Below are positions 51,080-62,051 of a stretch of DNA of 64,000 nucleotides, in pieces. Within the stretch, counting starts at the first letter, position 1, and the number at the start of each line of letters is the position of its first letter. The position numbers and the translations under genes were made by a program. The stretch spans positions 1,922,001-1,986,000 of the forward strand of contig JAUCEF010000018.1 in assembly GCA_033558025.1 (NCBI GenBank). The letters run 5' to 3'. Source of the DNA: Phytophthora sp. 'mugwort'. Lineage: Eukaryota; Oomycota; Peronosporomycetes; Peronosporales; Peronosporaceae. The notes under the pieces are model-generated. The model made no database searches. It had not been told where the DNA came from and was given only the letters and a program-made list of their open reading frames with translations.

Positions 51080-52975
51080 GTTTTCCTTCCCACGCTCGGA
51101 CAAGACATGCTGCACCAAGCTCTCACTTTTGAATCAACAGTGCTTCAGCTTCAGCTTCCCCAGATCTCATCCATACGGTCGCCCCAGGTCGTATCTCCCG
51201 CTCTGCGTTCACACCCGCGCAAGTTTCTATTTTCGCCCGTACCGCACAAGTATGGCAAGGTGATCCTCGAATACCACCAATGCCGCTGCGGCATGGTGCG
51301 AAAGCAGGCACATATGAAACGGTTTACCAACCTGATCTCTCATGTTCCTACGAGAGCTTCATGATCGCCACCATCACGGCGGAGACGGGGTCTCCCATCA
51401 ACTTCGTTCGGCGTTCATCTCTCACGTTCTTCAGTTGGCTAGAGTGGATCTTAAAGAACAACCTCCCGCTGTCGGTCGGTGATAACGAGGCATCTAGACG
51501 GTAAGTTGCTCGATATTTAAATATTTAAAACTTGGTTTCTATTTTATAAGATGCTGATACATTTGCTGGTGTGTTGACTAGCTATTCGAATCTCGAACCC
51601 ATTTCTGTTGAGACTCTGGTGAGTGGAATGGGCAGCGTAACTCGCGCTGTCGAGCGTGCAATAGCTGCCGAGGTGCTTTCACATGTGGCCTCATCATTGG
51701 TGGGTGGTCGCACGCATCGGAGCGCTATTTCGCTGTCTATGGCGCTACGAGGTCAACAGCATGATAAAAAACGCCACTTCTCAGTATGGCACATCTTCCC
51801 GATGATAAAGATTGAGGATCTCTCGGCTCACGGCGACATGGAGTTTCTCGCGTCAATGCTCCCTCGTGACTACGCCGTCCTATTGAATTAATATTGTTTC
51901 TAGTGGCCTATAACTGCGCGGTCAACCGCTGGTGGCGACGATGATGGGGGTGGCATTGGTAGATTGTGCCAACCATCGTTCAGCCGTGCAGTTCAAGTCG
52001 AAATGGAGGACTTAAAAGATGAACTGGATGCCTTGCAGCAGCTGATGCTCAAGTAGCGCACGCTCACACAGTCCGCCAAGCTCAGATAATGTCTATTTAT
52101 AACGTTTATTTTTTTTTTTTGGGGGGGGGGGGGGGTACATGCGTTTTGAAATGTATTTTTCTATGTGCGTTCCGGCAAAAGACAAACCTCCGACCGGTAA
52201 TTCGCCAAGATACCCACTGGGCGTCGATGTATACCATAATTGACAGGTACTTTGCGCTGCTGGGGGTCCTTGACGCTAGCGAAGTGATATCGAGGAGTGG
52301 ATGCCATCACCTGCGTACAATCGCTGCCTCAGCGCGTTGCTGAAGGACCTGAAGAAAGTGGAGTCTGTTGCGAAGGCTCTGTAACGAGCTGACGTCTCAT
52401 TGCTGGATGCGCGTGTGGATCGATGGACTAATCTTCGTCAAGCCTCACTACGCGGGATTCATCGGTACGTTGCGCTCATTGTTGTCTACTAAATTGTTTT
52501 GTTGACTGCTACTTTTTATTTTCGTATATGGTCCTCGTGCGGATATCGTCCACAGCACCGACTTCGAGTCGGGCTGTGTCCATGCGCTAGGCGGCAATGG
52601 GAACCGCCTAACTCGAGCGAAACAAAAGAACAGCGCTAGCACCGTTCCCCGTTGCTATTACACCCGACACCGCCGTGGAAGAGGACGAAGACGACGCCTC
52701 CTTCGTTAAAGAACTGCAAAAGCGCCGCCGCATTGCTGCCAAGGCGCCGAAGCTCGATCTCCCGCACGCTATTCCAGCGACATCGAATACGGTTGAGTGC
52801 TTTTTAGCGTTGCTCGTACCACGTTCGGCCAGAAATGCCACAGCCTGCTCCCAATAACATTGCAGATGATTCTCTACCTGCGAGAAAACAACTCGTATTG
52901 AGATGCACCTACTGTTGCCGAGGCAACGCACCAATGACTCTAAAAGACCTGCATCGTTCCTCGAATTGGCTCAGT
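51080..52975 (+). pseudogene. hAT-family transposase remnant 1
   Basis: A BED-type zinc-finger start (YHQCRCGMVRKQAHMKRFTN LISHV), then ETGSPINFVRRSSLTFFSWL and EWILKNNLPLSVGDNEASRR, an apparent short break at 51501-51585, then NLEPISVETLVSGMGSVTRA and DMEFLASMLPRDYAVLLN. Further pieces are TNLRPVIRQDTHWASMYTII and, at the C-terminal dimerisation domain, DDASFVKELQKRRRIAAKAP followed by ATSNTVECFLALL. This is a common oomycete hAT family. Many shifts, a T12-G15 run at 52109-52135 and lost active-site regions make it dead. The 51501-51585 break has GTAAGT and a late AG, so it may be a real intron. Confidence 0.75.
52109..52135. repeat. T12-G15 homopolymer junction
   Basis: Twelve T are followed directly by fifteen G within the hAT remnant. 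Length may be affected by sequencing error. Confidence 0.8.
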
Positions 52976-53639
52976 TACTCCATTATGTATTTATGCGATA
53001 TAGCTTCTGAGTAATGTATCTTGATCTGGTACTGTTGAACTGACCTTATTCATGCTGGCGAACAGGACAAGATAAATAATAATATCATTTTCGGCAGCCC
53101 TGATAAAGGTCGGTGTCACTGTTGTGGCGCCCACTTTCCGAACGTTGTCAACTCTCGTCGGCAGCCACCTGCACGGGTATGCTCGGCTGCCATCGTCCAG
53201 ACAGGCGACTGATAGTCTACGGCTAGCACTGCTTCCGTAGCCGCTCCACAGTGTATATAATCGATTTGTATGTGACCGAGATGTTCTAATGAGCTTGTTG
53301 TTATACAGCAGCGTAGGGCGCACGGGCGGCTTATTCTTCATCACGAACACGTACACGAGCGGCCAGATTGCGCATGAGGCCATATCGGACCTCTTGCCCG
53401 AGAACGTGCAGTCCTTGTACTGCGTCTAGACGCCCTCGTACTCCGAGCAGGGGTGCTAGTTGATAGCAGTGCAGCCGCGGGATGAAGTTAGAAACAGCGC
53501 TCGTAAAACAGTCTTCCATGATAGACACCCCGCTGTCTTCATCAGGGTGAGGTCACGGAACCTGAGGCGGTCACTACAGAGTTCCATTAGCACGGCTGGT
53601 GTGGCAGAAAACTCGACGTATGCCTAGAGGTTCGATTAG
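52976..53639. other. unassigned stretch
   Basis: Minus frames 52991-53383 and 53331-53528 are open but not recognisable (they include LIRTSRSHTNRLYTLWSGYG). No gene called. Confidence 0.3.
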
Positions 53640-54670
53640 ATGCAGATACTCGTTAGTACCGTGATCCAGCGTCACCAAGTACGAGTAGCTGGATGGATCA
53701 ATCCAATTGGGTCGATGTATCAGTATTGTAACAGGGCAGCCTCTGCCAGACGGGATAATGACGACGATGAGGCCCGGCTGGATCGCATCGGAGACGCGTG
53801 GACGGAGCACACCGCTTCGGCGAAGCACGCCAGCTTCATGGCCAGTGCAGCCAGACGAAATGGGACGGATCGAGGAGCAAGAGCACAGTGGAGCCAATGA
53901 GGACCCACGATAGCGAGGACAGGCCGGAAGCTGGACGGAAACTACTGGGTGCCAATGATGGGCACAAGAGATCGAACCCGCCCGCATTGAAGCACGGGCC
54001 GGCGGCTGGATGGCCGAAGGCGGAGGGCCCAATTGCGAATCTGACAAGCCGAGGAGACTGGGCTCAGTTACGAATATACTGAGCCTAGGACACATATATT
54101 GCGGCCCGAGGCGAGGCGACAAACGACGACAAAAGACTCCGGCAGCTGGCCGAAAAGACCTTGAACAAACGGACGAAGCGAAGGACCCGGCTGACGAGCG
54201 GTGGCGAAGACGAACGAGCGGACTACGACTAGGGCGAGCCATCGTGAGGTGGACACGAGCAAGCAGCAGCGCGAAGTGCAGAGGTATAGGACAGCCGTGT
54301 CTGTCCGAGTTCGCTGGTGGATTGTGTTGTAGGACGGGGCCCGAGGCGTAAGTCTAAGTGGTAAAGCGAGCGTCGGGCCGAGTGCTTCATTTCGAGTTGC
54401 TTGCGCGTGGAAGCTGAGCGAGACCCGCTGATGGGTAGTAGGAGCGAGGACGGACGAAGGAACGATACGATACGATACGATACGATACGATACGATACGA
54501 TACGATACGATACGATACGATACGATACGATAGAGTGCAAATAAAGTAGGTATCGCTGTCAGTTGGCACGCACCGGCGCGGAGGATCGGGTTGACATCCG
54601 ACAGCCAGACGGACTTTGGCCGCTATCAGCGCTGGACACCAGCCCGGCGTGCAGGGTTAGACACGTTACA
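53640..54670 (+). other. possible LTR-retrotransposon 3' part with LTR
   Basis: Charged frames (GDAWTEHTASAKHASFMASA and others) are followed by a stretch from about 54328 starting TGTTGTAGG and ending near 54670 with CACGTTACA, so TG...CA ends are possible. It includes AAATAAAG, a plausible poly(A) signal. I could not find a second LTR or a pol match, so this is weak. Confidence 0.25.
54463..54532. repeat. (CGATA)14 pentanucleotide microsatellite
   Basis: Fourteen uninterrupted CGATA units by direct reading. The long minus-strand 'RIVSY' ORFs over it are artefacts of the repeat. Confidence 0.95.
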
Positions 54671-55630
54671 GTATCATATATACTCAAGGGATCAAATAAT
54701 ACCCAGGTAATCCAGATAGTTGATACCCTAATACAAGTGGCGCATTCTGGGCTTAGAGGTTACACCCTCAACGATCTCAAAATAAGCGTGTAGGCATATC
54801 GGTTTGCATTGATTGCACATCACTTCACAATAAGGGCCGAAACACAGTCGCCATGTCGGAGGCCGTTCCGTCCGGTGCCTCGAAGACGCCATCCCGTGTT
54901 GAAGAGGATGATGAAAGAGATCGCTTAACAAGCACGGTATTCCTGTTGTAGTGAAGCATGTCAGCCAAAACACGTTTACATAGATTTGTAACTTTATAAC
55001 AAGCTGGTTAAGCCGTTCCCTGACCATGGTTATCCCTTCACGCTCATTTGCCTTGTAGTGAGGACTAATGTGTAAACTCCAACACGACCTCGAGAGCCTG
55101 AAAGATATGTCTTATGCGAAAAAAATGCTTCCTACACATGCTCCGTACGGACCATCCCTTTTGCATTGAAGTCTCCAAAGAACGGAAACAATACATAGAG
55201 GGAAGGATTGAAGTTCACAACGTTATCGTCGTAGCCCACCAGATACTGAGCTGAAAGCAAAGAAACAGCACACAAACACGAGGCCATGACTATCAGTCCA
55301 GCCGAAGTGGAAGTATTATCAGCAAGGTGGTTGTTATCGTCAGGGCTATCTTACACTGTTCTCGAAAATGTTGAATTGCACCAACTTCTCCTAGAGCTGG
55401 CATGGGGCATGCCAGTCTGGCTCTACTGTTGCAATCTGGTGCTTTAAATTCACTGTTGTAGTCAAAATACCTACTGATCTCCACTCAAACCTTACCGCGT
55501 TTTATTTTTTTTCGGGTTACAATTGTAACATCGGAACCTGTTAAAACGCATATGTTCTATTATGTAGGTCCTGTGTTTTTCTCCATGTTTCAGACGCCAT
55601 CTCGTTGTACTTAGCTGCTTTGTTGTAGGT
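54671..55630. other. noncoding stretch, no gene seen
   Basis: Spacer ahead of the CCCH-Smr gene. It may include its promoter and a possible 5' exon ending before the AG at 55627-55628. Nothing else seen. Confidence 0.4.
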
Positions 55631-57846
55631 ATGCAGCTGCTGGAGGCGTGGGCCACGGCGCGACTGGAGACGCTGGGCGTGGACGGTGTGTTCGCGCCCT
55701 ACATCGTCGGCATGCTGCCTTCTCATGGCGGCGGCGACGACAACCTGGAAGACGCCAAGTTCAATATCCACCAGGTGCTCATGGGCTGGCTGGCACCCGA
55801 GGACGAGGTGCGTCCGTGCGACTAGGTCTTAATTAGGCGCTGCGGTCGCTTAATTAGGTGCCTTACATGTGAATACATGTGCAGGGGCGCGCACAGGAGT
55901 TCGTGGACGAGCTGGCCAAGCTGGCGGACAACCCGGCGCAGCTCACTGATGCGGCCATGGCCTTGGCGGCGCAGAGCAACGGGGACAAGCGCATCGAGGA
56001 CGACATTAACAAGATGTTGGCGCAGGACGAGGAGCTTAAGGCTTCGGCGCCTACGTTTGTACCCCGCAAGTTTCTGTCGCCCGTGGTGCCCGAGTTCCAC
56101 CCAACGGGCAGCCCCGAAGGTCAGTTCAGAGGAGAGTTTGACCAGCTGCAAGCGCCCACGTCGCCGCCTCCTTCTGTGCCTCTGTGTCGCTTGCACAGCG
56201 GTGAGGTGTATGAGGAAGAGGAGGTGGAACTTGAGGCAGACGTAGACGACGAGGAAGAGGACACCGCTGCGATGCAAAACGAAGACAGCTTCTTCTGGTC
56301 CGTGGCCTACGAGGTACAGTGATTGGGACCTTGGGCGTCGCTGCTTGTGTTGGGATGAAGACGCTGTGTCCGTCGTTCTGTGTTTAGCTTCTGGTGGCTC
56401 CTAGTGATGAAGTGAGGCTAAATGTGTCGTGTTTTGGTCGTGCTGGACAGTTGGTGAGCCACTTGCAACTCAAGTTTCCAGATATCGACCCGAACCGACT
56501 CTGCGACCTCTTGCGGCTAGTAGGCCTGGATGTGGACAAGGCCCACGCGGTGCTCAAGGCCACAATTGAGCGCGAATCCATTGGACCCGGACAGGTGTGC
56601 CGTCACTACTTGCAGGGAGAGTGTCGCCGCGCGGACTGCATGGTGCGTCTGTTATTTGCAAGATGAGACTTGGACTGTGTAAAAGGCGGAAGCGTTGTGA
56701 CGGATGCTCACAAGCTTCCGACTTCTCTCTTGTTGCGGCTCACGTTGGATTTCCTGTGGCTATAGTTTCTGCACGACACGGACAAGATCACGTGCCGCTT
56801 CTGGCTGCGGGGCTCGTGTTTGCAAGCAGAGCTCTGCGTCTTCGCGCACGACTTCTGTGAATACTACTCGATGGACGATAACGCACTGGGCCAGCGTGAC
56901 TACGACAGCGAAGACGAGATGGACCAGAACAGTACGTCCCTGGACATTCAAGCTGAGGACATGTTTCCGTCTCTTCAAAGCGCCACGTCAGGAGCTACAT
57001 CGCCACCCCCGCCGCCACTGCCTCAAGGGAGTGATAGTCCCTCATTGCCAGAAGCTACCACTAACACGTACCCGTCGACGGAAGATGCTATAGCGAATCT
57101 GACCATGAACTTTGCGCGCGCGGTGGCACTGCAGCCAACGCCTGCTTCAGCTACTGCTCTTTTGGGTAACGGCAGCTATGGAATCGATCCATCACGACGT
57201 ATGCCACCCCCGCCTCCAATGCACCGGCCGCTGTATCACAAGGCTGGGAGCGGTGAAGGCGTCGGGATCAAGTGGATTTCGACGGGTCGGACCGTGTCGA
57301 CACAGTACCTGGAGCTGCGCGAGCAGGCCTATGAAATGGCATGTGCTCGGAATAAATGTTTTATGGGCGCTACGCAGGCATATCGCAAGTACGGACCGCT
57401 GCTCACACAAAACTGGGATGCTGATCTCACGTTGCTGTTGTATCTATGTTCACAGTGGAAACAAGGCTTTGGCTAAAGGTTTGTCGAAACAAGGGCATGA
57501 ATTCAACGCTAAGATGAAGAACTTCCACTTCTTGGCGGCATCAGAGATATTCGAGGCGCGTAACCCGCCCAATCAACTGTATATGGACCGAATGATGGAT
57601 CTGCACGGACTGCACGTAGCTGAAGCCGTTGAGTTCCTTACACAAATGCTGCCTAAACTTGCAGATGAAGGCGTGGACAGTATTTACTTGGTCCCTGGCT
57701 CCGGGCACCATTCGAAGGGCCCCGACGGCAATGCGCGTCTGTTGCCGGCGGTCGAGCGTTTCCTGGCTGGCGAGGGTTATCAGTACACACCCGTGGCGGA
57801 CGGCGCTGGCTTTGTGGGGATGCTTCTCGTAGACTTGCGATGGTAA
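55631..57846 (+). CDS. CCCH zinc-finger and Smr domain protein, five exons
   Basis: Exons rebuilt: 55631-55807, 55885-56313, 56388-56642, 56766-57388 and 57456-57846, giving 624 residues. Introns are 77, 74, 123 and 67 nt with GT-AG ends. Residues 1-60 are a conserved N-terminal helix region (LEAWATARLETLGVDGVFAP), followed by an acidic linker. A CUE/UBA-like region (LVSHLQLKFPDIDPNRLCDL) leads to two CCCH fingers: C-x7-C-x4-C-x3-H, split by intron 3, and C-x7-C-x5-C-x3-H. A Pro-rich linker follows, then a DUF1771 helix pair (YLELREQAYEMACARNKCFM, GNKALAKGLSKQGHEFNAKM) and a C-terminal Smr domain with MDLHGLHVAEAVEFL and PGSGHHSKGP. Plant CCCH-Smr and animal N4BP2-type proteins share parts of this layout and act on mRNA; Smr domains can cut RNA. 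Inferred role: mRNA surveillance or decay. The start could lie in an unseen upstream exon. Confidence 0.88.
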
Positions 57847-58193
57847 TAGTCATGGTGTAAATCGAGCAAACACAAAACATTGAATGGCAGCGTTCTACTG
57901 TAGGGAAAGAAAGCATGGCAGCGTCTTTCATATTTCACGCGGTGGAGGACGAATGGGAAGGAAATACAGCGGTGGATCGAAGGCCTGTACAGAGTCAGCT
58001 AGTCAGTCGCTGTGGAAGTCGACAGCAACTCGCTCTCCTTGTGCGTATTGCATTGAATTTACCGCATCAACTAGCCGCGTCAAACTCCCCACCAACTGTA
58101 CTCTGCTCTCTTCACTACTCAGCTGGCTATCGGTAGCCTCACGCAACAGCTTTCATCGACCGGATGCATTTGCTTGTCTCGCAGTTTCTCCAC
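57847..58193. other. convergent spacer
   Basis: 347 bp between two convergent genes. No separate gene. It must hold both 3' ends. Confidence 0.5.
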
Positions 58194-59066
58194 TTAGTAG
58201 CCGCGCTCAAAGTCGTGCATCTCCTTGACGTCCTGGTGCACAACATGCTTGAATCCTTCGGGCTTGAAGATGAACACGTTGCAGAAGCCACCGCTGTATG
58301 CATCGCGGTGAGTGGCGTGGTAAATGGCGCGCTTGCCGAGCTCCACGGCCTCATCGTCCGTGAGGTCCCAGCGCCAGTTGGTGTCCAGCACTCCGTAGGC
58401 ATAAGTGGATCCCGAGCCGACGCTGAACTTGGGTACGTCCTTGCTGGCCGGGATGCGGGAGCCTTCGTCATCCACATAGTAGAGCACGGGCTTGCCATTG
58501 TCGTAGCCCATCATCATCATGCCCAGCGACATGCCGTAACGCTTGTAGTAATTGCACGTGTTGGCAATGAGCTTCGACGCCGCGCGCACTGAGATGCGGT
58601 GGCGGTTGCGCAGCTCGTACATGCGGCACTGCACAGCCAGATTCCGCTGCCAGAATTGACAGTCGGCGGCACCACCGGCCAGCGTGGCCAGAATGTAATC
58701 GTTGATGGGGTTCACCTTTTTGACCTGCTGCGACGCGACGAAGGGGCCCATGGTGGAGCGCGAGTCAACGGCCACAATGATGCCGCCGTTGTAGATGAAG
58801 GCTAGGGTCGTCGTACCCTTGGCGAACTGCAGCGACTGCTCGTTGTCCTCCGTGTACTTGACCTTGAAGTGCTCGCGCGAGTAGGCGGCCGGGTCAGCCA
58901 CGGGAGGCAGCAGGAAGCCCGCGGCCAACGCGTCGGGCGCGCTCGGGTTCACGCGCAAGTCGTCCACGGCCGCCATGTGCATGTTGGGCATGGCTCCGCC
59001 ATAGTTGACGGAGGCGCCGCGACTGCCAGCGCGCAGGAAGTTAAGGTTCACGACGGGCGCGCTCAT
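58194..59066 (-). CDS. PSMB5: 20S proteasome subunit beta5 (chymotrypsin-like)
   Basis: 290 residues, no intron. An 84-residue propeptide ends in the cleavage site FAKG|TTTLAF, so Thr85 is the mature N-terminal nucleophile. Asp101 (VAVDSRSTMG) and Lys117 (VKKVNPIND) match catalytic Asp17 and Lys33. TLAGGAADCQFWQRNLAVQC, YELRNRHRISVRAASKLIAN and FSVGSGSTYAYGVLD are beta5 signatures. A short insert (PASKDVPK) before FSVGSGS is absent from the human protein, which reads GATFSVGSGS. It cleaves after hydrophobic residues in the 20S core in cytosol and nucleus and is essential in all eukaryotes. The ATG at 59066 gives the expected propeptide size. Confidence 0.97.
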   Translation of the reverse strand: MSAPVVNLNFLRAGSRGASVNYGGAMPNMHMAAVDDLRVNPSAPDALAAGFLLPPVADPAAYSREHFKVKYTEDNEQSLQFAKGTTTLAFIYNGGIIVAVDSRSTMGPFVASQQVKKVNPINDYILATLAGGAADCQFWQRNLAVQCRMYELRNRHRISVRAASKLIANTCNYYKRYGMSLGMMMMGYDNGKPVLYYVDDEGSRIPASKDVPKFSVGSGSTYAYGVLDTNWRWDLTDDEAVELGKRAIYHATHRDAYSGGFCNVFIFKPEGFKHVVHQDVKEMHDFERGY

Positions 59067-59721
59067 GTCTATCTATCGTTCTTTTGCTGAAGGGGGTTTT
59101 ACTATCGAGAAGGATAGATATCCTGCGGGGAGAGATCCAATGCCGAGGTTGCATGAAGCGCCGAATAAAGAGGTGAGTAGATTGTAAGCTGGAACGACGT
59201 TGGTGCGACATTACGTTCATGTTAAATTGGTGTGGCTGCTCATGGACAGAGCTCACGTGCATATACGTTATCATCTAGTGTTAAGATTACTAACGTAGCG
59301 TGATGTGGATTGGTCACGGCGGTTGGTAACGTCGAGCAAACCAGCGCATGAGCCTGTCCATGTGATTAATGTAAAGGAAAGAGAAACACGTTGATTAGAG
59401 GACACATGATGTCAACTACCGGTAGCTCGTAATCAGCGCAGCTAGGCGCTGATTATGACGCCTGCTTAACAGCATGTCAGCGTGGACTTGGCGCACGTAG
59501 GTGAACGAACGTCACCGTGGCGTGAGACAGCGCTGCCGTTGTCGAGGTACGGTAAAGCGACTCAATTTTGTGGTTGTTGTTCGCGGAGACGCTTCGTTAG
59601 TGTTGAGGGACGGCATTGCCCTGGGTGTTTCAGAGTAAAGCGCGTTGCTAACATTTAGATTATCAAACAGACTCAATTATAAGTTAAAGGTACGAGCTTC
59701 CTACAGTAAGCAAGCTAATCT
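59067..59721. other. intergenic, no gene seen
   Basis: Spacer between two minus-strand genes; includes the beta5 promoter. No coding-like frame. Confidence 0.5.
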
Positions 59722-60555
59722 TTACATCTGCAGGTGGTCGATATGAAACCGGATCATGTCGTCGAGCACGCTCGGCTGGACTGCCGACAGCTGGTCTACG
59801 AAGCTCTCTGTAGATACGACCGCCGAGTCCTCGACCTTGACGGTCTCGTCTAGAATGGACACGAGTTCGTCGAGCTGCTTGGGATCCATCGCGATGGCCA
59901 ACGAGGTCATGTTGGGTATTGGCGACGAGCCTGGCGAGGCGCACGAAGAGCTGGGCGCTGGGCTGCTGGGGGCCACATCGAGCGTCGATACGCTCGACGC
60001 GGGCGACGTTGGTTCCCGCAGCTGGGTCGTCAGGTGACGGTGAGTCACGCTCGACTGTTGTAGCTCGTCCGAGCTGGTTGGGCTGTCGTACGAGTGGTCG
60101 AGGCTCGGCAGCGACTTCATGTTGGTGGCCATGAGCGTGGTCTTCCTCGCGTCGAGCCCCGGGTGGTGGCCCTTGATGTGCCTGTTGAGGTTACCAGCCG
60201 TGCTGAAGGTCTTGCCGCAGCCGGGCGATGCGCACACGTGCACGGGGCTGCCCAGGTGGAACTTCATGTGCTTGGAGAGTTTGTTTTCACTGCGGAACGT
60301 GCAGATGCAACCAGCCACGGGGCACTCGAGCGGCTTGATGGGCCCATGCAGGCGCTTATGGCGCGACAGATTGCCAGGCGTGCTGAAGCGGCGACCGCAA
60401 GTGCGCACCGGGCAAATGTGGCGCTTCTCGCCCGCGTGCTTCTTGAGGTGCTCGGCCAGCGAGAAGCTGTCGTCGAAGGAGTGCTCGCAGTAAGGCACCG
60501 AGCACCGGAACACCACCTGATGAGCCATTTCCGGGTCCGCGCTGCCTGTGATCAT
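59722..60555 (-). CDS. C2H2 zinc-finger protein, four fingers
   Basis: 277 residues in one exon. Four C2H2 fingers occupy residues ~16-130: FRCSVPYCEHSFDDSFSLAE...HLKKH, HICPVRTCGRRFSTPGNLSR...HKRLH, ECPVAGCICTFRSENKLSKH...MKFH, and HVCASPGCGKTFSTAGNLNR...HIKGHH. Fingers 2 and 4 share the FST(P/A)GNL(S/N)RH recognition helix, so they may read similar triplets. Residues 135-220 are Ser/Pro/Thr-rich and disordered. The end (LDELVSILDETVKVEDSAVV ... SVLDDMIRFHIDHLQM) is acidic and amphipathic, like an activation or dimerisation segment. It is probably a nuclear transcription factor; targets are unknown. Met10 (MAHQVVF) is an alternative start. Confidence 0.9.
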   Translation of the reverse strand: MITGSADPEMAHQVVFRCSVPYCEHSFDDSFSLAEHLKKHAGEKRHICPVRTCGRRFSTPGNLSRHKRLHGPIKPLECPVAGCICTFRSENKLSKHMKFHLGSPVHVCASPGCGKTFSTAGNLNRHIKGHHPGLDARKTTLMATNMKSLPSLDHSYDSPTSSDELQQSSVTHRHLTTQLREPTSPASSVSTLDVAPSSPAPSSSCASPGSSPIPNMTSLAIAMDPKQLDELVSILDETVKVEDSAVVSTESFVDQLSAVQPSVLDDMIRFHIDHLQM

Positions 60556-62051
60556 TGCTGCAAATGTACTGTACAGTCGGTTCTAGTGCTGTACGTCAAA
60601 TTCCGAAATGAGGACTCAGCGCTGCGTCGGTGCAACTGACCGTCAGTCTGACGGCTCCCTGAGATGGGGTGCACAGGAAAGGGTCTCAGAAAACGGCCGG
60701 CGGCGTGGTGCGTCCACGTCCTTCCCAGCCGGCACCTGTTCCTGCAAACCAGAATGGGTCATGGTCATCGCACCCCGCCTTGGGATGAACGTCGATAACG
60801 CGCAGCACGAGAGCTCCGGGGACAGCGCTGCAGCTACCATGCTGCAAGCCACAGTTGCATGCCATTGTTGCAATTATGTTCATAGTGGTGGTGGACTTGT
60901 ATAGACGGCGGTGAACCGAGCGCTGAGCTGGGCGCCATGGAATTGGCAGGCGTACAGAGCCGAGGGGGTGAGCACCTATGTCGCACCGCGCGAGGATTTT
61001 ATCATCGAAGTATCCGTTGCCGCCGCATGGCGGTCAGGCTTGCTTGTATGTTTATATTGTAGCAACGAGCCCCCGCTGCAACTAGCTGAGGATGCCAGCC
61101 CTCAGCTGATCACGCAGCTATGTCACATCGCCGCCAAGCAGCAGCCTAGACCGCGGTAATATTACGACTCAACTTTGGACTTTGAGCCGGGGGCGTTGGT
61201 TCGTCACGACAGTTTTGCCCTTGTGATCAGCAATGCCGGATTGCGCCACCCGCGAATGCCTCGCTACACGATTCATTTGGCGAGCTTAGCTGCACGTCCC
61301 CCCCTCAAAGTGCCCACTATGCAGCACATATCCCTGACGGCACAGTGCCAAAGGATGTGTCACCGTCGCCTCAAAGTGCCTCCGGTTTCCGCAGTCAGCG
61401 AGACTGTCGTAGTGTGGTCGACTTCTGTATTGGTGTGTTGAAGCTGTGAGCCGGGCGCCAAGCTGTCTCAGGGGCCTGGTATAGGTAATTCCGCCTCGCA
61501 TGACAACAATATCCACACCCGCCGTCCGGCGCACGATAGGTAAAAGCCTCCGCCGTCGCAGCCACAAGCAAGTTACGGTGCGAAGTCGCATGGGCTACAA
61601 TACGTGGGCAGCTCGCGCGGAGGGGGGCTCGCTTGATTTGCCGCCGCGGCCTAGAATGGAACGCGGTTCCGGCAGTCACACGCATCAGTCAGCAGTACAA
61701 ACACGGACGTGTTAATAGCACCACCGAGTACGGCGGTATAAGAGCGTTAGGCGCAGCTCAAGATATTTTTTCGCAGGGTAGTGCGTGGTCGTCCTTACCG
61801 CCTTTACGTATATTTAGGATACGAGCAGTGTTGGCATATTATTTACTTATACATTTTTACATTTTAGCGTGAGAAGGGCTTTTTACGCGCCTTATAGCAC
61901 TTTTACAGAGATCTTTTACATTGTTGACTAAAAAGATATAGTGAAGCGCCGCACTTCACACTCCAGCGATTCCCCAGAAGAGAAGCAGTCTGCTTAGCAA
62001 CAACCTCTCTGCCCGAACCTGCATCGTCGTCGTCGAGTCCCTTTCTGTAGC
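60556..62051. other. noncoding stretch, no gene seen
   Basis: Several short frames are open on both strands (for example plus 60911-61159 with AWNWQAYRAEGVSTYVAPRE-like composition) but none is recognisable. The phrase CTCAAAGTGCC occurs twice near 61303 and 61371. A decayed element is possible. Confidence 0.35.

Noticed and set aside
53574..54242. 222-codon minus frame
   Set aside because: Arg/Ser/Pro-rich with no domain character; the plus strand is equally open and the region looks repeat-derived.
54229..54569. Frames rich in RIVSY
   Set aside because: Translation of the (CGATA)n microsatellite.
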